Of a DNA stretch of 13,555 nucleotides, positions 7,155-13,553 are shown one piece after another. A model generated the notes under the pieces. That model did no database searches. It was not told where the DNA came from and saw nothing but the letters and a program-made list of their open reading frames with translations. The stretch comes from an uncultured Collinsella sp. (GTDB taxonomy: Bacteria > Actinomycetota > Coriobacteriia > Coriobacteriales > Coriobacteriaceae). The position numbers and the translations under genes are program-made. Every line of letters begins with the position of its first letter. Positions within the stretch are counted from its first letter, which is position 1. The stretch spans positions 1 through 13,555 of the forward strand of contig UQLB01000037.1 in NCBI GenBank assembly GCA_900541725.1, written 5' to 3'.

Positions 7155-7973
7155 ATGGCTGAGATGACGCTCGAGGGTGTGGACGCTCGTCCTGAGGACT
7201 CCGCGTTTGCCCTGGGCCGCGTGCATTCGATTGAGACGATGGGGACGGTCGATGGACCCGGCATCCGCTTTGTGGTGTTTGTTCAGGGCTGCCCCATGCG
7301 CTGTGCGTATTGCCACAACCCCGATACCTGGTCGGTTAACGGCGGTACCATGGTGACCGTCGAGCACCTGATGGACGAGTTCCAGAGCAACCATGAGTTT
7401 TACCGCAGCGGTGGTATTACGGTATCCGGCGGCGAGCCGCTCCTGCAGCCTGAGTTCTTGGCCGACCTGTTCCGCGCAATGCACAACAACCCCGATGGTC
7501 GCGTACATACCTGCTTGGATAGTTGCGGCTATGCGTTCGATCCCACGCATCCCGAGAAGTTCGATGCCGTACTCAACGAGACCGATATGGTGCTGCTCGA
7601 CATTAAACACGCCGATCCCGTCGAGCATAAAAAGCTGACCGGTTGCGATCCCGCACGTATTCTGGCGTTTGGTGATGAGCTCGCGCGTCGCAAGATTAAG
7701 GTTGTTATTCGCCACGTGGTAGTGCCGGGTATTACCGATACGGTGGAGGAGTGCGAGGCGCTCGGTCGCTTGATTGCCCCGTGGCATAACGTGGTCGGCC
7801 TGGAGATGCTGCCGTATCACACGATGGGTGTCGTCAAGTACGAGCAACTGGGCATTCCCTATAAGCTCGAGGGCGTGCCCCAGATGGATACCGCGCGCAT
7901 GCCCGAGCTGCGCAACGCCGTCATGACGGGCATGAAAAAGCGCCGCGCGGAACTCAAAAACGCCATCGGCTAG
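7155..7973 (+). CDS. pflA: Pyruvate formate-lyase activating enzyme (radical SAM)
   Basis: This 272-aa protein uses a [4Fe-4S] cluster and S-adenosylmethionine to place the glycyl radical on pyruvate formate-lyase, enabling anaerobic cleavage of pyruvate to acetyl-CoA and formate. The radical SAM cysteines are in CPMRCAYC (C46, C50, C53), with the PFL-AE-typical GTVDGPGIRFVVFVQG before them and GGITVSGGEPLLQ after. MVLLDIKH and the late LPYHTMGVVKY segment also fit PflA. I chose ATG 7155 because AAGG lies 8 bases upstream; an in-frame ATG at 7134 would add seven residues. The length slightly exceeds E. coli PflA (246 aa), mostly as an N-terminal extension of about 20 residues. No pyruvate formate-lyase gene is in the window, so it may lie elsewhere. 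Another glycyl radical enzyme activase is possible, but the lack of an inserted ferredoxin-like domain favours PflA. Confidence 0.93.
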   Translation: MAEMTLEGVDARPEDSAFALGRVHSIETMGTVDGPGIRFVVFVQGCPMRCAYCHNPDTWSVNGGTMVTVEHLMDEFQSNHEFYRSGGITVSGGEPLLQPEFLADLFRAMHNNPDGRVHTCLDSCGYAFDPTHPEKFDAVLNETDMVLLDIKHADPVEHKKLTGCDPARILAFGDELARRKIKVVIRHVVVPGITDTVEECEALGRLIAPWHNVVGLEMLPYHTMGVVKYEQLGIPYKLEGVPQMDTARMPELRNAVMTGMKKRRAELKNAIG

Positions 7974-7986
7974 CGAGCCATTTTCA

Positions 7987-8028
7987 GGCACTCATTGGGG
8001 ACAGACTTAAATGAGTGCCCCTGGGCAC
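7987..8028. repeat. Inverted repeats with mutually exclusive pairings downstream of pflA
   Basis: GGCACTCATT (7987-7996) pairs perfectly with AATGAGTGCC (8010-8019) around a 13-base loop. The right arm also overlaps GTGCCC (8015-8020), which pairs perfectly with GGGCAC (8023-8028) around CT. Only one of these can form at a time. The loop contains GGGGACAGACTTA, which resembles REP-like or RAYT-associated repeats as I remember them; that resemblance is unverified. No T-run follows, so it is not a classical terminator. It lies 14 bases after the pflA stop codon. Confidence 0.55.
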
Positions 8029-8055
8029 CAAGTTGATTGCCAAAGAGCCCTGTCA

Positions 8056-8122
8056 AGTTGCGGTGGAATAGTTCTTGTTTTTCGGCTTATGCCGCCCAAA
8101 CAGGAACTATTCCACCGCAACT
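8056..8122. repeat. 25-bp near-perfect hairpin with an inner stem
   Basis: The arms 8056-8080 and 8098-8122 pair over 25 bp with one T-G wobble. The 17-base loop contains a 4-bp inner stem CGGC/GCCG (8083-8086 and 8091-8094). A competing pairing exists between CCGCCCAAA (8092-8100) and TTTGGGCGG (8127-8135). No T-run follows. It fills much of the 307-base gap between pflA and the serine hydrolase, where I find no convincing gene. It could be a miniature repeat element, a small structured RNA or an mRNA-protecting structure. Confidence 0.7.
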
Positions 8123-8215
8123 GCGTTTTGGGCGGAGATGCGCAACAGAATCGTGCCATTTGGATAAATACGCTTGTGGTTTCTTTAAAGACACCTTAAA
8201 CGCCGCTGAATATCT

Positions 8216-8243
8216 TTGGAAAGAAATGCCTGCTCGGTATTAT
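8216..8243 (+). promoter_or_regulatory. Possible promoter of the serine hydrolase gene
   Basis: TTGGAA (8216-8221) and TATTAT (8238-8243) are separated by 16 bases, with four and five matches to the -35 and -10 consensus. The pair lies 37 bases before the GTG start of the next gene. Confidence 0.4.
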
Positions 8244-8280
8244 GCTGCTCGTATATGAACGGTAGCAGTCAGGAGACCAC

Positions 8281-9399
8281 GTGCGAAACAACGCATCGCG
8301 GGACGAGTATGTGCCGCAGCATAGCAGCAGATATGGGACGAAGGGCACGCCTTCGCGTGGCCTCGCTGACGTTCGCATCCGCGTGACGAAGATTGCCGCC
8401 ATTGGGATGCTAACGTTGGCGGTTATTATCCTCGGAATTACCGCCAAAACCTACGCGTCGGAGCGAATGGCACACCCAGATGCGTCAACGGTACAGATGC
8501 AAAACAAAAAGGTCTCTGAATCTAAAGCCACCGCAAGTCGAACTCTGTCGACAGCGAGCCTCAAGACGAGGCTTTCGAAGGCGGACTTTAACGATATTCC
8601 CTCAGGCGATACCGTGCAGACCTTCTCACTGGTAGATGACCAGATCCCCGCCCTGGAGGATGAGAGCCTCGCCGCGCTCCAAGATGCCCTGAGCCAGGCG
8701 CAGAAGCTGGGGGATGTGGGCGTAGTGTTCTACGACCTATCGAGCGGCAAGGGCGTGACGTATAACGCGGACGCCGAGGTGTACGGTGCGAGCAGTTATA
8801 AGGCGCTCTATGTACTCTACGTCTGCGAATCTCTGGTCGAGACGGGCCAGGTCTCACTCGATGATTCCCTTGGCACCTATGGCGGCTGCAACATGGGCTG
8901 GCAGACGGTGCGCGACCTGATCGAGGCCGCGGTCGTTAATTCGGACAACGATTCGTTTATCGCGTTGCGTGCGGCGTTTGACCGTGTCGGTTACGAGGAT
9001 TGGATTGTCGGTCTTGGCGTCGATTACGATACCGCACTCGATCCGATGAGTGATTTCCCAACCTACTGCCCGCGCACTTCTGCGAGGTTATGGCGCGAGA
9101 TGAGCGAGTATCTGAGCATGGATACCGAGACTTCACAGTGGTTGTCAGGCCTTTTGGCATCAACATCGCGCTCGTTTATTCGCGATGGCATTGCGGACGA
9201 TCAGGTCTTGGTGCGCAACAAAGCGGGTTGGATCAGCGAGGACGGCTACTATTCGACATGCGATGCAGGCCTCATCGACATCGATGGCCGTACCTATGTC
9301 ATGAGCGTCATGACATCGATGCCATTGAGCGACCGTTCGAGCGAGGTTACGGCTGCGATTGCAAAGGCTCTGTTTGATACGCGAGCTGCACTGGCTTAG
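8281..9399 (+). CDS. Membrane-anchored class A beta-lactamase-like serine hydrolase
   Basis: This 372-aa protein begins with a charged, cytoplasmic-type N-terminus, followed by one hydrophobic segment (about residues 37-58) and a Ser/Thr/Lys-rich linker to about residue 115. The extracytoplasmic domain has the beta-lactamase/penicillin-binding signatures: SSYK (S171 nucleophile, K174), SDN (221-223) and KAG (314-316) in place of KTG. The substitution and the absence of an obvious Glu166-type omega loop favour a peptidoglycan-related hydrolase or a degenerate beta-lactamase rather than a true resistance enzyme. The start is GTG 8281 with AGGAGA 4 bases upstream. The hydrophobic segment sits some way into the protein and lacks a clear cleavage site, so it may be a signal anchor. 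No resistance gene context is seen. Fold is confident, substrate unknown. Confidence 0.85.
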   Translation: MRNNASRDEYVPQHSSRYGTKGTPSRGLADVRIRVTKIAAIGMLTLAVIILGITAKTYASERMAHPDASTVQMQNKKVSESKATASRTLSTASLKTRLSKADFNDIPSGDTVQTFSLVDDQIPALEDESLAALQDALSQAQKLGDVGVVFYDLSSGKGVTYNADAEVYGASSYKALYVLYVCESLVETGQVSLDDSLGTYGGCNMGWQTVRDLIEAAVVNSDNDSFIALRAAFDRVGYEDWIVGLGVDYDTALDPMSDFPTYCPRTSARLWREMSEYLSMDTETSQWLSGLLASTSRSFIRDGIADDQVLVRNKAGWISEDGYYSTCDAGLIDIDGRTYVMSVMTSMPLSDRSSEVTAAIAKALFDTRAALA

Positions 9400-9477
9400 C
9401 GTGTTCGTTTGGCGAGGTCAAACAAAATGCTGGTACCATACCTTGGTTGAGAATTTCGTATAGGTTTGGGGAATGGT

Positions 9478-10218
9478 ATGGCTACCATCGCGATTATCGG
9501 TGCGCTCGAAAAAGAGATCATGCAGATTAAGGAAGAGCTGAGCGACGTTTGCGAGGCACGGGAGGCAGGCTTGACCGTTGTGAGCGGTGAGCTCGACGGC
9601 CTGACAGTTGTCGCCACAACGGCGGGCATGGGCACGGTGAACGCCGCCGCTGCAACACAGCACCTCATTAGCAAGTATGCTCCGCAGGCTGTTGTGTTTT
9701 CGGGCATTGCGGGCGGTTTGAACCCCAAGCTCCATATCGACGACGTGGTCATTGGCAAACGCCTACGCTATCTGGATACCGATACCGCGCTTATCGCCGA
9801 GTCCGCACCGGGGCTCGAGGAGTTTGGCTCGACGCCCGCGCTGGTCGATATTGCCGCCGACGTGCTTGCTGAGCGTGGGTTTGTTGACGCTTCGACAAAT
9901 GCAGTCGCTTCGAATGAGGGCACCAAGCAGTTCCTGGTCGGCACGATTGCCACGGGTAACCGTTTTGTGACGGGCGCCGCCATGCGCAACGACGCTATCG
10001 AGGCGACGCATGCCGATTGTGTCGGCATGGAGGGCGCGGCAATTGCCCATGTCGCAACCAAAAATGGTGTCGATTGCCTGGTGTTGCGCGCTATCAGCGA
10101 TAATTGTGACGAGGCGTACGATGCAATTTGCGAGCGAGAGTTCGATCTGTTCGAGTACGCGCGTGTCGCAAGTGACATTACGCTCGATATCGTCCGCCGC
10201 ATTGCCGCTGCGCAATAG
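9478..10218 (+). CDS. mtnN: 5'-Methylthioadenosine/S-adenosylhomocysteine nucleosidase
   Basis: This 246-aa enzyme hydrolyses the N-glycosidic bond of MTA and SAH, releasing adenine and recycling by-products of methylation and polyamine synthesis. It follows the E. coli MTAN plan: IIGALEKEI at the N-terminus (E11, matching catalytic E12), SGIAGGL (75-81), ATGNRFVTG (158-166), VGMEGAAIAHV (182-192, substrate-binding Met-Glu) and RAISDN (204-209, D208 matching the catalytic Asp197). The length fits the family. The start is ATG 9478 with GGGG at 9468-9471 upstream; an in-frame TTG at 9466 has no better signal. The gene begins 78 bases after the serine hydrolase stop and ends 38 bases before engB, so it may be cotranscribed with engB. 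Confidence 0.93.
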   Translation: MATIAIIGALEKEIMQIKEELSDVCEAREAGLTVVSGELDGLTVVATTAGMGTVNAAAATQHLISKYAPQAVVFSGIAGGLNPKLHIDDVVIGKRLRYLDTDTALIAESAPGLEEFGSTPALVDIAADVLAERGFVDASTNAVASNEGTKQFLVGTIATGNRFVTGAAMRNDAIEATHADCVGMEGAAIAHVATKNGVDCLVLRAISDNCDEAYDAICEREFDLFEYARVASDITLDIVRRIAAAQ

Positions 10219-10256
10219 CGCGTCTATTTGTAAGAACCTACGACCAAGGAGTGTCC

Positions 10257-10847
10257 ATGGCCGATTCCATTAACTACCAGCTTGCCAAGTTCGTCGCCAG
10301 CTATGGCAAGGTTTCGCAGATTCCCGAGTCCACCTGCCCCGAGGTGAGCTTTGTCGGCCGCTCCAACGTGGGCAAGTCGTCGATTATGAACAAGCTATTT
10401 GGCCGCAAGAACCTAGTCAAGGTTTCCAGTACGCCGGGCAAGACGAGCAACATCAACTTCTTTGAGGCCGACGACGTGCATTTCGTGGACCTGCCGGGTT
10501 ACGGTTTCGCCCGTCGCTCCAAGGCCGAGCGCGACCGCTGGGCCGAGCTTATCGGCGACTTTTTCGACTCCGAGCGCAGCTTTAACTTGGTCGTCTCGCT
10601 GGTGGACATTCGTCACGATCCCAGCAAGCTCGATCATGACATGATCGACTACCTGCAGGGCAATGAGTTCAACTTTATCGTCTGCCTCACCAAGGCCGAC
10701 AAGCTCAGTCGCACCCAGCAGGCCCGCCAGGCAGCAGCCATCAAAAAGCAGCTCAACGTTCCGGCCGAGAACGTAATCATCACAAGCTCCCAGACCGGCA
10801 CCGGCATCGACGAACTCAAAAAGCGCATCGCCGAGGCTTGCCTCTAG
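10257..10847 (+). CDS. engB: Ribosome biogenesis GTPase EngB/YihA/YsxC
   Basis: This 196-aa protein is an essential-type GTPase that helps assemble the large ribosomal subunit in the cytoplasm. G motifs are in order: G1 GRSNVGKS (34-41), G2 region STPGKTSNINFF (58-69), G3 DLPGYG (78-83), G4 TKAD (145-148), G5-like ITSS (175-178). The EngB hallmark FVDLPGYGFARRSKAERDRW is present. The start is ATG 10257 with a good AAGGAG at 10246-10251; the preceding GTG at 10251 overlaps the ribosome-binding site and is rejected. Length matches the family (about 195-210 aa). It lies 38 bases after mtnN, suggesting one transcript, and is followed by a strong palindromic terminator-like structure. Confidence 0.95.
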   Translation: MADSINYQLAKFVASYGKVSQIPESTCPEVSFVGRSNVGKSSIMNKLFGRKNLVKVSSTPGKTSNINFFEADDVHFVDLPGYGFARRSKAERDRWAELIGDFFDSERSFNLVVSLVDIRHDPSKLDHDMIDYLQGNEFNFIVCLTKADKLSRTQQARQAAAIKKQLNVPAENVIITSSQTGTGIDELKKRIAEACL

Positions 10848-10856
10848 TAAGGGTTC

Positions 10857-10885
10857 TTGGCAGGCAATAGTTTGCATCTATCTAT
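10857..10885 (+). promoter_or_regulatory. Possible promoter of the DUF3990-HTH bicistron
   Basis: TTGGCA (10857-10862) resembles a -35 (five of six) and is followed, after 16-18 bases, by the overlapping TATCTA/TCTATA -10 candidates (10879-10886). Transcripts would begin inside the 18-bp palindrome at 10884-10930, which could then act as an operator. It overlaps the end of the engB 3' region. Confidence 0.35.
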
Positions 10886-10934
10886 ATCACCCCAGTGATA
10901 GTTATTGGTACACTATCACTGGGGTGATATTTTT
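10884..10934 (+). terminator. 18-bp perfect palindrome with T-run: engB terminator and/or operator
   Basis: The arms 10884-10901 and 10913-10930 are perfectly complementary over 18 bp around an 11-base loop, and TTTTT (10930-10934) follows, as in an intrinsic terminator for engB. The Shine-Dalgarno of the DUF3990 gene begins only 5 bases later. An equally plausible role is a dyad operator for the downstream XRE protein, because promoter-like bases abut the left arm. Both roles could coexist. Confidence 0.72.
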
Positions 10935-10948
10935 GTTTGGAGGTCGAT

Positions 10949-11632
10949 ATGGAGCTTTGGCACGGGTCGGAGGTTGTTGTCGAGCATCCGTCGTTGGATA
11001 AATGCAGACAATTCAATGACTATGGGTGTGGGTTTTATTGCACGCCACATGAGGAAATGGCAATGGAGTGGGCATGTCGGACTGAGTCTGATGGCATTGC
11101 AAATCGATATGAGCTCGATATGGATGGTCTCGCAGTCTTGGATTTGGAGTCCGGGGAGTTTTCAATTCTCAATTGGCTTGCGATTTTGGCTAACAATAGG
11201 GAGTTCAATGTTTCGACACCGCTGGCGCGCGAAGGACTTCGCTATCTGCTGGATAACTGCCTGATTGATATTTCTCCCTATGACGTAATTCGAGGTTATC
11301 GCGCCGACGACTCCTATTTTTCGTTTGCAAGACAGTTTGTCAGCGGCATGATCTCGCTCAGGCAGCTGCAACGTATCATGCGCTTGGGTGATTTGGGTAT
11401 CCAATATGCTCTTATGAGCGAGTGCGCATTTTCGGCGATTAGATTCTGCGATTGGAAGCAGGCTTTGGGGTCTGAGTTTTATCCCAAGCGTTTTGAGCGA
11501 GAGCAGAATGCTCGACGCAAATACTTGGATACGGTTAACGGGTTCGATTCCGAAGGTATCGACATTAGGGATTTAATGGCAGGGAGGGTTGATTTAAATG
11601 ATCCAAGAGTTAACGGATTGTGGGCCGAGTAG
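10949..11632 (+). CDS. DUF3990 family protein, putative ADP-ribosyltransferase-fold toxin
   Basis: This 227-aa protein shows features I associate with DUF3990: ELWHGS (H5), FNDYGCGFYCT (Y25, Y30), EWACR, then RYELDMDGLAVLDL, LNWLAIL, and YDVIRGYRADDSYFSFARQF (111-130). DUF3990 has been predicted to share the ADP-ribosyltransferase fold, where H5 and Y30 would bind NAD. At the place where the third catalytic Glu is expected, a Gln (Q152 in GIQYALMSECAF) is my best alignment, so activity is not guaranteed. The start is ATG 10949 with GGAGG at 10939-10943; an in-frame TTG at 10937 overlaps the ribosome-binding site. It overlaps the next gene by 35 bases. Base composition is visibly poorer in G+C than its neighbours (24 of 60 at 11161-11220 against 42 of 60 in engB at 10501-10560), suggesting horizontal acquisition. 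Toxin role is inferred. Confidence 0.8.
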   Translation: MELWHGSEVVVEHPSLDKCRQFNDYGCGFYCTPHEEMAMEWACRTESDGIANRYELDMDGLAVLDLESGEFSILNWLAILANNREFNVSTPLAREGLRYLLDNCLIDISPYDVIRGYRADDSYFSFARQFVSGMISLRQLQRIMRLGDLGIQYALMSECAFSAIRFCDWKQALGSEFYPKRFEREQNARRKYLDTVNGFDSEGIDIRDLMAGRVDLNDPRVNGLWAE

Positions 11633-12296
11633 GACATACCCCGTCTACTACCTCGAGGATGCAATGAACAACCTCGGCGACTGCTTTGACTATGCCGTTA
11701 ACGATTATGGAGCAGAAGGATCGGAAGTTGCTGAACTCTTTTGCCTGAGCGGCGTAGCTCGCGAGTTCGAACGCGGCAACGCATGGGTCGTATCGGGAAA
11801 ATCGGGCGTTGAGCTGTTCGCGCTTATCGCTGAAAGGTCCGGCTATCAGAGCGGGTCTATACCGGATCGCACCTATCGTTTTGAGAAGACGCCAGAGTAT
11901 TGGACAGGCTGGATACTGGCATATCTGCAGTGGCGTTTAGGGGAGTCTTTCGAAGACCTGCTGCATGTCGTTCCGTTTGACGCACTGCGCAGTCTGTACT
12001 ATCCCTGGCATGAAGCCTCGGAGGAACGCGTGGCTCGCCTCGTCTGCGATATGGCGAAAAAAGCGTCCAGGCAAACCAAACTTGCGTTAGCAAGAAAGAA
12101 GCTTAAGAAAACCCAACAAGACCTGGCATACGAATCGGGCGTGTCCCTCCGCTCAATTCAAATGTACGAACAACGCCAGAGAAACATCAACGAAGCCTCG
12201 GTAACAACCGTAAGGGATATAGCAAAAGCCCTACACTGCAACATCGAAGACCTCCTAGAGCCAGTCTTCGAATACAAAGAAACCAGCGCCGCCTAA
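11598..12296 (+). CDS. XRE helix-turn-helix protein paired with DUF3990, putative antitoxin/regulator
   Basis: This 232-aa protein has a C-terminal Cro/C1-type helix-turn-helix (about 162-220; LAYESGVSLRSIQMYEQRQRN is the core, residues 176-196). The N-terminal part (about 14-80; VYYLEDAMNNLGDCFDYAV, then FCLSGVAREFERGN) recalls the small DUF3791 proteins that often accompany DUF3990, and the middle (98-140; EYWTGWILAYLQWRLGESFEDLL) matches a segment I recall in Firmicutes HTH partners of DUF3990. The ATG at 11598 has GGGAGGG (11582-11588) 9 bases upstream, inside the end of the DUF3990 gene, and the two frames overlap by 35 bases. Coupled translation and a likely operator at 10884-10930 fit a toxin-antitoxin or autoregulated pair. 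Function is inferred; the HTH is secure. Confidence 0.85.
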   Translation: MIQELTDCGPSRTYPVYYLEDAMNNLGDCFDYAVNDYGAEGSEVAELFCLSGVAREFERGNAWVVSGKSGVELFALIAERSGYQSGSIPDRTYRFEKTPEYWTGWILAYLQWRLGESFEDLLHVVPFDALRSLYYPWHEASEERVARLVCDMAKKASRQTKLALARKKLKKTQQDLAYESGVSLRSIQMYEQRQRNINEASVTTVRDIAKALHCNIEDLLEPVFEYKETSAA

Positions 12297-12404
12297 ACCA
12301 GGCACGCAGCCGATGCCCGCCTCTAGGAAGTGCTCCAGCCTAGCAAGAGCCCCTACCAATAAAAAGCCAAACTATCAGCCCGGCGACTTTCCAGAGCGTA
12401 GGTC

Positions 12405-12589
12405 CCTGTAGCCGCCGCCGGCGAAGTTAACATAGGGGAGGCCAGGGGGCTTTGCCCCCAAATCTTTCCGCAGGACGGCAGGACCCCCGCCGCACGAAGT
12501 GCGCAGCGGGGGTCCTGCCATGTCCGAGGACGATTTGGGGGCAAAGCCCCCTGGCCTCCCCGGCGAGTATACGGGACGGCGACTACAGG
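12405..12589. repeat. Large structured inverted repeat (nested hairpin) ending at the thrB stop codon
   Basis: Outer arms 12405-12417 (CCTGTAGCCGCCG) and 12577-12589 (CGGCGACTACAGG) pair with wobbles. Next, 12435-12464 and 12532-12561 are perfectly complementary over 30 bp. Inside, 12477-12490 and 12506-12519 pair perfectly over 14 bp, and CGCAC GAA GTGCG (12491-12503) forms a terminal stem-loop. The whole would fold as one nested hairpin of about 185 bases. The right end includes the last codons and stop of thrB. A partial copy of the central part lies at the left edge of the window. No transposase or ORF is inside. It resembles a MITE-like or REP/BIME-type dispersed repeat and could also terminate transcription from both sides. 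Bases 12297-12404 beside it hold nothing I can name. Confidence 0.85.
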
Positions 12590-13464
12590 TATTCGATCTG
12601 GGCGCCTTCCGTGTCGCACGTCAGAATATGCGTATCACACTTAGGGAACTGCTCGCGCAGCTTGACCTGCAGGAACTTTGCCACGATGGTGTCGTCAGTC
12701 ACGGCCATGAGAGTCGAGCCCGAGCCGCTGATCCAGATGGTCTTGGCGCCGCCGTTAAGGCAGGTGTCGCGCACGGCGTTGTAGTCGGGAATCAGACGGC
12801 GACGATAGGGTTCCTGGATGCGGTCGTCATTGGCGGCGGCAATCAGGTCGAGGTCACCAGTCTCCAAGCCGCGCGTCATGCCGGCGATGCGGCCCATCTG
12901 CCACACGGCGGTGGAGAGTGGAATCTCCTGCGGCACAACCTTGCGAGCCTCGCTCGTATGCACCTCGTAGGGCGGAATCACGGTAATAAAACGCAGGCGA
13001 TCGCTCACCTCGTAGCGCAGGCACTGGGGGAGCGAATCGGTCGGCGTAAAGGAACAGACGGCACCGCCCAGGATAGCGGGGGCGACGTTATCGGGATGGC
13101 CCTCGACTTCGGTGGCAATGCGAACCAGCTCGGCGCGGTCGACGGTGTGGCCTGTCAGTGCGGCGGCGGCCATAATGCCGGCGACGACGCAGGTGGAGCT
13201 GGAGCCCAGGCCGCGGGCGACGGGTACGTCGGTCTGGATGTCGATGGCAACGGGAAAAGCCGGCTCGTCCCATGCAGCCAGTGCATCGACAAAGCTCACG
13301 TAGACCAGGTTGTTCTCGTTTTGGAATTCCTCGGGGCAGCCCGTGATGGTGAGTTTGTCGGCGCGCTCGAAGGTGAAGTGCGAGTAGAGGCTGACGGCCA
13401 TGCCGAGGGTATCGTAGCCAATGCCCAAGTTGGCGCTTGTTGCTGGGACGGTGATCTTGATCAT
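12583..13464 (-). CDS. thrB: Homoserine kinase (GHMP family)
   Basis: This 293-aa enzyme phosphorylates homoserine with ATP, the penultimate step of threonine synthesis. GHMP landmarks are NLGIGYDTLG (12-21, usually NLGPGFDSLG), the ATP-binding PVARGLGSSS (81-90) and VEGHPDNVAPAILGG; the C-terminal GSGSTLMAV loop fits motif 3. The start is ATG at 13464 on the minus strand with AGGAGG complementary to 13471-13476, a strong ribosome-binding site. It is the only gene on this strand in the window and converges with the HTH gene across the structured repeat, whose right end overlaps its stop codon. Neighbouring hom or thrC, if clustered, would lie to the right beyond the window. Mevalonate-type GHMP kinases are excluded by length and motif spacing only in part; homoserine kinase is clearly the best match. 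Confidence 0.93.
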   Translation of the reverse strand: MIKITVPATSANLGIGYDTLGMAVSLYSHFTFERADKLTITGCPEEFQNENNLVYVSFVDALAAWDEPAFPVAIDIQTDVPVARGLGSSSTCVVAGIMAAAALTGHTVDRAELVRIATEVEGHPDNVAPAILGGAVCSFTPTDSLPQCLRYEVSDRLRFITVIPPYEVHTSEARKVVPQEIPLSTAVWQMGRIAGMTRGLETGDLDLIAAANDDRIQEPYRRRLIPDYNAVRDTCLNGGAKTIWISGSGSTLMAVTDDTIVAKFLQVKLREQFPKCDTHILTCDTEGAQIEYL

Positions 13465-13516
13465 GTGAGTCCTCCTGGCGTGCCTGGCTGTTTAGTTCGC
13501 TGCTCGGGCAGTCCTG

Positions 13517-13553
13517 CGCAAGACGGAAAGCACATTAAGTGCTTTCCTTTGCG
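13517..13553. terminator. Hairpin upstream of thrB, possible terminator
   Basis: GGAAAGCAC (13525-13533) and GTGCTTTCC (13539-13547) pair perfectly over 9 bp around ATTAA, and CGCAA (13517-13521) can pair with TTGCG (13549-13553) outside it. T-runs are short on both strands, so direction is unclear. It could end a gene lying to the right on the minus strand, or be a leader hairpin for thrB. Confidence 0.4.

Noticed and set aside
8011..8258. Two small plus-strand frames between pflA and the serine hydrolase
   Set aside because: Both read through the perfect hairpin arms, lack Shine-Dalgarno sequences and show no protein-like pattern.
12583..13464. Plus-strand open frames within thrB
   Set aside because: The minus-strand frame gives a complete homoserine kinase with a strong ribosome-binding site.
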